Below, piece by piece: positions 7,314 through 12,630 of a DNA stretch of 12,630 bases. Origin of the DNA: Treponema sp. (GTDB lineage: Bacteria > Spirochaetota > Spirochaetia > Treponematales > Treponemataceae). The stretch is taken from contig DMQP01000161.1 of assembly GCA_003455655.1 (NCBI GenBank), forward strand, positions 1 to 12,630, read 5' to 3'. Made by a program: the position numbers and the translations under genes. The notes under the pieces were generated by a model. It searched no databases, was not told the DNA's origin, and saw only the letters and a program-made list of their open reading frames with translations. Every line of letters begins with the position of its first letter. Position 1 is the first letter of the stretch.

Positions 7314-8447
7314 TCAAACAACACCCGAGTTGAATTGTTTCAAAAATTCTTCGCGATACTGAGCAAATCGGTCTTCGTTAATTGCTTGGCGAATTTCTTT
7401 TAACATGTTGTTTAAGAAATAAATGTTATGATAACTTGCCAGCATAGAAGACAAAATTTCTTGTTCCTTAAAAATATGGCGCAAGTAAGCTCTCGTATAT
7501 GTTCGGCAGACTTTACACTGACATTGACTGTCTAAAGGAGAAAAATCATGAGTAAAGCGTTCTTGTTTTATAGAAAGCATACCATGATGTGTAAAATACG
7601 AACCGTTACGCGCATTGCGAGTAGGCAGCACACAGTCAAACATATCTATTCCGTCGGCAACAGCTTCTAAAATGTACTGGGGAGTTCCTATGCCCATAAC
7701 ATAACGTGGTTTGTGACGAGGTAAAAACTGAACAGTGTACTGAAGTTTTTCTGCAAAAACATCTGCGGGTTCGCCTACACTTAAACCGCCAATTGCAATT
7801 CCAGGAACATCAAGAGAAGAAACAAACTGAGCACTTTCTTTTCGAAGGTCATCAAAAAAGTTTCCCTGTACAATCGGAAAGAGCATGCCCTTATAACCTT
7901 GCTGCACATGCTTTTGCCATTCACTAAGAGCGCGTTTAGTCCAGTCGCTGGTAATGCGCAAAGCTCTTTCTGCTTCACGACGTTCAACTCCCCATGCTGA
8001 ACACACATCTAATTGCATTTGAATATCGCTGTTAAGTTTAACTTGTGTTTGTACAACATTTTCGGGAGTAAACAAATGCCTGCTTCCGTCTATATGACTT
8101 TGAAAGGTAACACCTTGGTCTGTTATTTTACGCAAACCTGAAAGGGAAAAAACTTGAAAACCACCAGAATCTGTCAAAAAGTTTTTGTTCCATTTGGTAA
8201 AGCCGTGAAGACCTCCACCCTCTTGCACAATGTCAGCACCTGGTCGCAAATACAAATGATAAGTATTAGCAAGAATAATTTCAAAACCAATTTCATCTAA
8301 GTCATCTTTGCTAAGAGCTTTAACAGTTCCGTTTGTTCCCACTGGCATAAAGACTGGAGTTTGCACATCTCCATGAGCAAGATGCATAAGACCGGTACGC
8401 GCTAAAGAATGAGCATCTTCATGTAAAACATCAAAAATTGAATCCAT
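7314..8447 (-). CDS. tgt: Queuine tRNA-ribosyltransferase (tRNA-guanine transglycosylase)
   Basis: Swaps guanine-34 in the anticodon of GUN tRNAs (Asn, Asp, His, Tyr) for the queuosine precursor preQ1, a step of cytoplasmic tRNA modification. The 377-residue length is typical of the bacterial enzyme. Residues seen are Asp93 in TDSGGFQVFS (the general acid/base Asp of the family), GGLSVGE at 220-226, and Asp271 in FDCVLPTRNARNG (the nucleophile position). The zinc site is Cys309, Cys311, Cys314 and His340 (CQCKVC, then SYHN). All key residues are present, so it should be active. The start is the ATG at 8447 with AGGAG 5 bases upstream; a longer frame to 8519 adds a Cys-rich segment that is antisense-like readthrough over the lptG end. 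It lies 8 bases after the upstream permease gene. No queuosine biosynthesis genes are in the window. Confidence 0.96.
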   Translation of the reverse strand: MDSIFDVLHEDAHSLARTGLMHLAHGDVQTPVFMPVGTNGTVKALSKDDLDEIGFEIILANTYHLYLRPGADIVQEGGGLHGFTKWNKNFLTDSGGFQVFSLSGLRKITDQGVTFQSHIDGSRHLFTPENVVQTQVKLNSDIQMQLDVCSAWGVERREAERALRITSDWTKRALSEWQKHVQQGYKGMLFPIVQGNFFDDLRKESAQFVSSLDVPGIAIGGLSVGEPADVFAEKLQYTVQFLPRHKPRYVMGIGTPQYILEAVADGIDMFDCVLPTRNARNGSYFTHHGMLSIKQERFTHDFSPLDSQCQCKVCRTYTRAYLRHIFKEQEILSSMLASYHNIYFLNNMLKEIRQAINEDRFAQYREEFLKQFNSGVV

Positions 8448-8452
8448 ACTAA

Positions 8453-8457
8453 CTCCT
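8453..8457 (-). promoter_or_regulatory. Ribosome binding site of tgt overlapping the lptG stop
   Basis: AGGAG on the minus strand, 5 bases before the tgt ATG at 8447. Its first two bases are the AG of the TAG stop (8456-8458) of the upstream permease gene, which suggests translational coupling. Confidence 0.75.
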
Positions 8458-9526
8458 AAGTTCTTGAATGGCGAACCAAAACGGCACTCAGTACAACAAA
8501 TAAAAGTACAGGAATCCAAGCACCCATAACAGCAGGAATACTTTCGAATTCAGCCATAAGCATGGTGACCATTTGCACAACATAAAACAAAACTACAGCC
8601 GCAAGACTTAAAGCAAGACTTACTAAAAGCACATTCTTTCTTGTTCTTCCGCTTAAACCAATAGCAACAAAAACAACTACAAAGACAACAAAAGGAAACG
8701 AAAACTTTTTGTAGTAATTTGCTTTTGCTGCTGCAACAGGAAGTCCATTTCGTTGTTGGCGTAAAATATATGCCTTTGCTTCACGAGCACTTACTTCTTC
8801 AACATCAAGTGTATTATTACGGAATGTCTCTGGCGGTTCAATAAGGCGGTCTATGTATACAGAAGAAGGGCTCCCTCGCACAATACTTTTATCTTTATAC
8901 ACATATTCAAAACCATTGCTTAACACCCAGTGATCATCTTGCCAGAGGGCACTGTCTGCAGTAATAATGCGATCTAAATTTCTGTCTTCGTCTCTAAAAA
9001 CAACGCTTAAAACATAAAGACGAGAAAGTTCGTTGTCGTAGTATTCTGCGTTATACACTACTTTTCCTTCATCTGCCATAATAACAATGTGGTCGTTACT
9101 AAAGGTAATGTCTCTGTTAAGTGCTTGTGCTTGAAGCGAAGTTTTTTTTGCATACGAGGGAACAACAACATATTCATCAAATAAAAAAAGACCCACACTC
9201 ATAATTGCAGAAAGAATTAAAAGAGGCAGCGTAAATTTAAAAAGAGAAACTCCAGAAGCAAAAACTGCAAGCAGTTCGTTCTTAGCATAAAAATCACTTA
9301 AGACATAGGCAGTTGCAAAAAGCATGGCAATGGGAACAGCATACCAAAGTGCTTTAGGAATAAAATAAACAGTAATGCGCAAAACCGTTAGCACAGGAAC
9401 TGCATGAGACATGTAAGCCCAAATGTTTATAAAAATGTCTGCAAGAGAAAGCAGCAGTACAAAAAACAAAAGCGACACAAAGAGAACAGGAATAAATTTC
9501 TTAAACAAAAGCTGAAAAAGTTTCAT
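8456..9526 (-). CDS. lptG: LptF/LptG family permease (YjgP/YjgQ), probably LptG
   Basis: Inner-membrane permease half of the type that, with LptB, extracts a lipid (LPS in Gram-negatives) from the inner membrane and passes it to the periplasmic bridge. It has 356 residues, as usual. Three N-terminal membrane segments lie at about 11-36, 45-76 and 96-123, a periplasmic jellyroll domain at about 125-265, and three C-terminal segments at about 277-293, 298-325 and 329-351. The family marks KNELLAVFASGVS (82-94) and YYKKFSFPF (271-279) are clear. The ATG at 9526 overlaps the stop of the partner permease in an ATGA, the classic arrangement of a coupled heterodimer. The G versus F label rests on gene order and length and could be swapped. 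In a treponeme the cargo may be a glycolipid other than LPS. Confidence 0.88.
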   Translation of the reverse strand: MKLFQLLFKKFIPVLFVSLLFFVLLLSLADIFINIWAYMSHAVPVLTVLRITVYFIPKALWYAVPIAMLFATAYVLSDFYAKNELLAVFASGVSLFKFTLPLLILSAIMSVGLFLFDEYVVVPSYAKKTSLQAQALNRDITFSNDHIVIMADEGKVVYNAEYYDNELSRLYVLSVVFRDEDRNLDRIITADSALWQDDHWVLSNGFEYVYKDKSIVRGSPSSVYIDRLIEPPETFRNNTLDVEEVSAREAKAYILRQQRNGLPVAAAKANYYKKFSFPFVVFVVVFVAIGLSGRTRKNVLLVSLALSLAAVVLFYVVQMVTMLMAEFESIPAVMGAWIPVLLFVVLSAVLVRHSRT

Positions 9527-10716
9527 GACCTACGCAACCTCAGGTACAGCCACACGCCCAAAGCTCCTATAACAACATTAGGAGTCCACATAGTCCAAAA
9601 ACCGTCAAAGCCGTTTGAATAACCCAATTGTTGACCAATCATGGTTGCAGCCCAATATAAAAACGAAATAACAACTCCTATTATCATGCCAACAACTTGT
9701 CCATTTTTTTTGCCGAACAAAAGAGCTAGTGGCAATGCAAGTAAGGCAAAGAAAACAGAACCAAAGGGAATGGAAAATTTTTTGTAGTATTCCAAATAGT
9801 ATGAATTAAGTTGTAGTTTTGTAAACGTTCCGTCAGCTTCGTAAGATTTTATTAAAGACTTTAAGTCGTGGGATGTCATTTCGCGAGGAGAAACTCCGTT
9901 TGAATCAGAAAGAATAACTGAGTCAAAAACATTGTAAGACATTGTGTCTGCATCAATTAAGTCGTAAGAAGCTTTGTCTGAAGTATCAAGTTGAAAGACA
10001 ACAGGAGAATGCATGCTAAGCGTTAAAAGCACACCAGGAAAAGTGGTGCTTATAGCGTCTACATCTTTTGCACAAATGATACGCAGTTGATTGTTTTGCG
10101 AAGAGTCCAAAATAATTAAGTCGTCTACATGATTGTCTTTTGCCTCTCCCATAACCAGTGCAGTTTTATTCATACGCTTTACGGTATTGCTTTCTATTTG
10201 CACACCAGGATTAGATACTACAATTTGTCTTTGCAGTTTCAAGTAGTTAATGTTCCCTAAGGGAAGAAAATAATCGTTCATGACAAAACTAAAAAGTGAA
10301 ATAATGGCACCCATAACTAAAACAGGAAGTAAAATAACAGAATAGCGCTGACCTGTTGCACGAAGCACCATAATTTCGTTATCGCTTGCCATTCGCCCCA
10401 AGCACATTAAAAAGCCTACCAGTGTTGCAAAGGGTGCAGACTGAGCTATTATGGCAGGAAGAGAATACCATATAAGCAAAAGCACATCGGGTACGGGAAC
10501 ACGCTGACGCAAAATTGTTTTAGCTAACAGTAAAAACTGATTTACAAAGAACATCGAAAAGAAAAAAAAGAAGAGCACTAAAAAATACAAAAACAGTTCT
10601 TTTGCAATATACAGTTGAAGCGTAAAACGTTTAAGCTGATGCGAACGAAGCGAGTATTGTTCATAAGAGGAAATAATTTTACTGCGTATTCGGTTTACCA
10701 CCGGAAACAGTGTCAC
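9523..10716 (-). CDS. lptF: LptF/LptG family permease (YjgP/YjgQ), probably LptF
   Basis: Partner of the next gene in an Lpt-type inner-membrane lipid extraction complex. With the GTG at 10716 it has 397 residues. A cytoplasmic N-terminal stretch of about 38 residues precedes membrane segments at about 40-64, 78-107 and 125-150. A periplasmic domain of roughly 155-310 follows, then segments at 316-335, 341-360 and 373-393. Family marks are SDNEIMVLRATG at 111-122 and YYKKFSIPFG just before the fourth segment; the latter is nearly identical to its partner's. The GTG is one base after the dut stop and has AGGAG 6 bases upstream, whereas the longest frame, from a GTG at 10752, would overlap the dUTPase motif V by 11 codons. 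It ends in an ATGA overlap with lptG. LptB, LptC, LptA and LptD are not in the window. Confidence 0.88.
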   Translation of the reverse strand: MTLFPVVNRIRSKIISSYEQYSLRSHQLKRFTLQLYIAKELFLYFLVLFFFFFSMFFVNQFLLLAKTILRQRVPVPDVLLLIWYSLPAIIAQSAPFATLVGFLMCLGRMASDNEIMVLRATGQRYSVILLPVLVMGAIISLFSFVMNDYFLPLGNINYLKLQRQIVVSNPGVQIESNTVKRMNKTALVMGEAKDNHVDDLIILDSSQNNQLRIICAKDVDAISTTFPGVLLTLSMHSPVVFQLDTSDKASYDLIDADTMSYNVFDSVILSDSNGVSPREMTSHDLKSLIKSYEADGTFTKLQLNSYYLEYYKKFSIPFGSVFFALLALPLALLFGKKNGQVVGMIIGVVISFLYWAATMIGQQLGYSNGFDGFWTMWTPNVVIGALGVWLYLRLRRS

Positions 10717-10717
10717 C

Positions 10718-11161
10718 TTAGGCTCCTGTACTTCCGAAGCCACCTGCTCCACGCTCTGTACTTGAAAGCGAAGACACAGATTTAAAAATTCCTAAAGTAA
10801 CGGGAGCAACTACAATTTGAGCAATACGGTCTTTGTCGTTAACGGTAAAGTCTGCATCTCCGAAGTTAACAAGAATAACTTTAAGTTCTCCGCGGTAGTC
10901 GCTGTCTATGGTTCCGGGAGTATTTAAAACAGTAACTCCGTTTTTGAATGCAAGTCCACTTCGAGGACGCACTTGAATTTCATAACCTTCTGGAATCTCA
11001 AAATACAAGCCTGTGGGTATAAGTGCTCGACTTCCTTTGGCAATAACAAGTGGCTCTTTTAAGTGAGCGCAAACATCTGCTCCAGCAGCACCAGCGGTTT
11101 TATACTGGGGAAGCACAGCCCCTTCTTCTGAAACAACATTAATGTTTACATTATTTGACAT
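10718..11161 (-). CDS. dut: Deoxyuridine 5'-triphosphate nucleotidohydrolase (dUTPase)
   Basis: Hydrolyses dUTP to dUMP and pyrophosphate, keeping uracil out of DNA and supplying the dTMP precursor. It acts in the cytoplasm as a homotrimer. The protein has 147 residues, normal for the family. All five motifs are visible: AGADV at 26-30 (Asp29), PRSGL at 66-70, [13 protein letters not shown] at 80-92 with the catalytic Asp86 and the base-stacking Tyr89, RIAQ at 112-115, and the C-terminal glycine-rich arm [11 protein letters not shown] at 136-146. The ATG at 11161 has AGGA 6 bases upstream, inside the end of the M16 peptidase gene, which it overlaps by 16 bases. Nothing is missing, so it should be an active enzyme. 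Confidence 0.97.
   Translation of the reverse strand: MSNNVNINVVSEEGAVLPQYKTAGAAGADVCAHLKEPLVIAKGSRALIPTGLYFEIPEGYEIQVRPRSGLAFKNGVTVLNTPGTIDSDYRGELKVILVNFGDADFTVNDKDRIAQIVVAPVTLGIFKSVSSLSSTERGAGGFGSTGA
10723..10727 (-). promoter_or_regulatory. Ribosome binding site deciding the GTG start of lptF
   Basis: AGGAG on the minus strand within the last codons of dut, 6 bases before the GTG at 10716. It selects this rare start over the further upstream in-frame GTG codons at 10752 and 10743. Confidence 0.75.
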
Positions 11162-12453
11162 AGCATTTCCTTTTGCTGTTTTTTTGACAGTGAAGGACCA
11201 TACACAAAGAAGGTTCTCTGACTGTCGCTTAAAAGTTCTTTTATAAATGTAATAATAGCATTTTTTTGTACTGCTCGTATACTAGCACACACTTGTTCAG
11301 TGTCATAGAGTTCTAAACCCATAGCATAGTGGCGTAAGTTACGCTTCATCAAAGATTCCATGTCTTCGCCTGAAAGAAATTCTTCGCCTAAGAGGTGATC
11401 TTTTGCACATTGTATTTCTTCGTCGGTGGGTTGGTTTTTTAAAAGATCTGTAACTTGACCGTGTAGAAGTTGAGTTATTTTTACAACATTTTTTTTGTCA
11501 CAACTTGCAGTCGCTGCTAAAAAGCCAATGTCTTCGTAGCAAGTCATAAAACTACAGGTACTGTAGCAACAGCCATTTTTTTCACGCAAGTTTTCAAAGA
11601 GGCGGCTGGACATGGTGTCGCCAAAAAGTGCATTCAATACACTTAATACAGAAAGCTGATCGTGGGTAAGAGGCATTTTAAAGGGAAAAAGTTCAAACAG
11701 TTGACATTGAGAAAAGCGATTGTCTTTTTCAAAAACAAAACCAGACGACCATGTGGCAGAAGTAAGCACACGCTTTTGCTGGGGAAAAGGGACTGGAGAA
11801 GCATGCACAGGCAAAGCTTCTAGCAATAACTTCATATCTTCATATTCAGAAGAAGTAAAAGCACCACAAACAACAACAACTAATTCGCCATGAACAAATT
11901 TTTGATTATACCAGTCAAGTAAGGCTTCTCGTGTTAAAGATGCAACATCGTCTATAGAGCCAGTAATAGACATACCTAAAGGCTGACAGGGCCACACCTT
12001 TTTTGCAAGCGCATCTAAAGCACTTTCTTCTGCATCGTCTTGAACAGAAGCAACTTCGTTTTGAATAACCGTACGCTCGTTTTCTAACTCTTGGGGGTCA
12101 AAGCTACAATGACTTGCCATAGAACAAAAGGTAGAAAAAGCACGGTGCAGGTTACCAGGTAAAGCAGGAAAAGTACAGTAAGCACAAACGTCGTCGCGTT
12201 CGGTAAAGGCATTTACATAACCGCCCATGCGATCAAATAAGACTGCAATGTCATGCCTAGACAAAGCATGGTCAGGAGCAAGAGTGCCCTTAAAAAGCAT
12301 GTGCTCGCAAAAGTGACTTGCACCGCGCATAGACTCCCTTTCAAAGCGACTTCCTGCACTTAAAAAATAAAAACCCACCGCAACCGATTTTGCAGTTGCA
12401 AGCTGCTGAGAAATGAGAACGACATTATTTTGCAAAACCTCTTTATTTATCAT
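11146..12453 (-). CDS. M16-family zinc metallopeptidase (processing-peptidase-like)
   Basis: An inverzincin peptidase of the insulinase/MPP superfamily. From the ATG at 12453 it has 435 residues, the single-polypeptide two-domain M16B size. The inverted zinc motif is HFCEH at 47-51 (His47, Glu50 as catalytic base, His51), and Glu126 in ENER about 75 residues later is the likely third ligand. The second half has the [15 protein letters not shown] region typical of the C-terminal M16 domain. Cysteine content is rather high. There is no signal peptide, so it is probably cytoplasmic. An ATG at 12474 would add seven residues; I prefer 12453 because M16 proteins normally begin just before the VLQNNV-like strand, yet neither ATG has a clear ribosome binding site. 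It is the first gene of the operon seen here. Substrate is unknown; peptide turnover is a reasonable inference. Confidence 0.9.
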   Translation of the reverse strand: MINKEVLQNNVVLISQQLATAKSVAVGFYFLSAGSRFERESMRGASHFCEHMLFKGTLAPDHALSRHDIAVLFDRMGGYVNAFTERDDVCAYCTFPALPGNLHRAFSTFCSMASHCSFDPQELENERTVIQNEVASVQDDAEESALDALAKKVWPCQPLGMSITGSIDDVASLTREALLDWYNQKFVHGELVVVVCGAFTSSEYEDMKLLLEALPVHASPVPFPQQKRVLTSATWSSGFVFEKDNRFSQCQLFELFPFKMPLTHDQLSVLSVLNALFGDTMSSRLFENLREKNGCCYSTCSFMTCYEDIGFLAATASCDKKNVVKITQLLHGQVTDLLKNQPTDEEIQCAKDHLLGEEFLSGEDMESLMKRNLRHYAMGLELYDTEQVCASIRAVQKNAIITFIKELLSDSQRTFFVYGPSLSKKQQKEMLCQIM

Positions 12454-12481
12454 GGTGCTGTTATAGAATTCCATGTACCAT

Positions 12482-12496
12482 AATCCACAAATCCAC
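12482..12496. repeat. Short tandem pair at the vapC-remnant end
   Basis: AATCCAC occurs twice with an 8-base period (12482-12488 and 12490-12496), just beyond and partly outside the point where the VapC-like frame stops. It is very short and may be chance, but it marks the suspected junction. Confidence 0.35.
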
Positions 12497-12498
12497 CA

Positions 12499-12630
12499 TC
12501 ATATGCCCAGTAAACGGGAATATGATTTGAGCGTGGAGAACTCTTTTTCGTCTTTTGAACCTTGCAGGATTTCCTGATAAATGAACTCATTGATACAGAA
12601 TGGCTTTTCTTCATTGATTAAGTTTTCCAG
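12499..12630 (-). pseudogene. VapC-like PIN-domain toxin, truncated remnant (5' end outside window)
   Basis: On the minus strand, 43 residues run in from the window edge to a TGA at 12499-12501. The core INEFIYQEILQGSKDEKEF matches the mid-part of VapC toxins (PIN-domain ribonucleases of VapBC toxin-antitoxin pairs), where the Glu in YQEILQG is the second of the four acidic metal-binding residues. VapC proteins normally run about 50 further residues, with two more Asp, past this point. Here the frame ends almost at once, so the C-terminal half is missing and the product is probably inactive. The N-terminal part and any vapB antitoxin gene would lie beyond 12630. I did not find the missing half in another frame. 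Calling it a remnant is an inference from the early stop; the family match is by eye on a short segment. Confidence 0.65.

Noticed and set aside
8448..8519. Longer tgt N-terminus reaching 8519
   Set aside because: The extra 24 Cys-rich residues overlap the lptG coding end; the tgt family starts at the equivalent of ATG 8447, which has AGGAG upstream.
10717..10752. Longer lptF N-terminus from GTG 10752
   Set aside because: It would overlap dUTPase motif V, and the GTG at 10716 has a well-placed AGGAG.
12454..12630. Second open minus-strand frame through the vapC-remnant region, ending near the M16 start
   Set aside because: It gives a short polar peptide with no recognisable domain and does not continue the VapC sequence after the stop, so it does not rescue the truncation by a frameshift.
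12475..12630. Possible integron attachment site next to the toxin fragment, since treponeme integrons carry toxin-antitoxin cassettes
   Set aside because: I could not find paired core sites or a palindromic attC-like structure in the short stretch available.
1..12630. Strand composition skew (C over G on the plus strand in parts) as a replication-direction signal
   Set aside because: Hand counts in a few 60-base samples were inconsistent, so I make no claim.

Overview
The window looks like chromosomal DNA from a host-associated spirochaete, most likely a Treponema. This is an inference from gene content (a spirochaete-sized HrpA helicase, CapA-like lipoprotein, exported HEAT protein, tgt next to a pair of Lpt-type permeases), the relaxed lipobox, AT-rich composition and very tight packing. 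No RNA gene, CRISPR array, insertion sequence or replication origin was seen, and no gene-free stretch exceeds 300 bases.

Plus-strand block (1-5727): the 3' part of an unrecognised gene whose start lies outside the window, then pta (phosphate acetyltransferase), a CapA-like lipoprotein gene and an hrpA-type DEAH-box helicase. The last three overlap or nearly touch and were probably co-transcribed. The CapA-like gene is notable: its frame opens at the pta stop with a good lipoprotein signal peptide but no ATG, GTG or TTG. An ATA codon sits where an ATGA overlap would be expected.

Minus-strand block (5734-12474, read right to left): M16-family zinc peptidase, dut (dUTPase), two LptF/LptG-type permeases, tgt (queuosine tRNA transglycosylase) and an exported HEAT-repeat protein. 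Gaps run from a 16-base overlap to 23 bases, and the ribosome binding sites of lptF and tgt are embedded in or overlap the end of the gene before. This is a single probable operon that mixes housekeeping functions (nucleotide pool cleaning, tRNA modification) with envelope lipid transport. The two blocks converge with only 6 bases between them.

Right edge (12499-12630): the middle part of a VapC-like PIN-domain toxin gene on the minus strand. It stops early, just upstream of the M16 peptidase gene, and looks like a truncated remnant at a rearrangement junction.

The most interesting points are the ATA-start candidate at 1967, the vapC remnant abutting the peptidase operon, and the Lpt-type permeases in an organism group usually described as lacking classical LPS. 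I do not see a clear new multi-gene system here.
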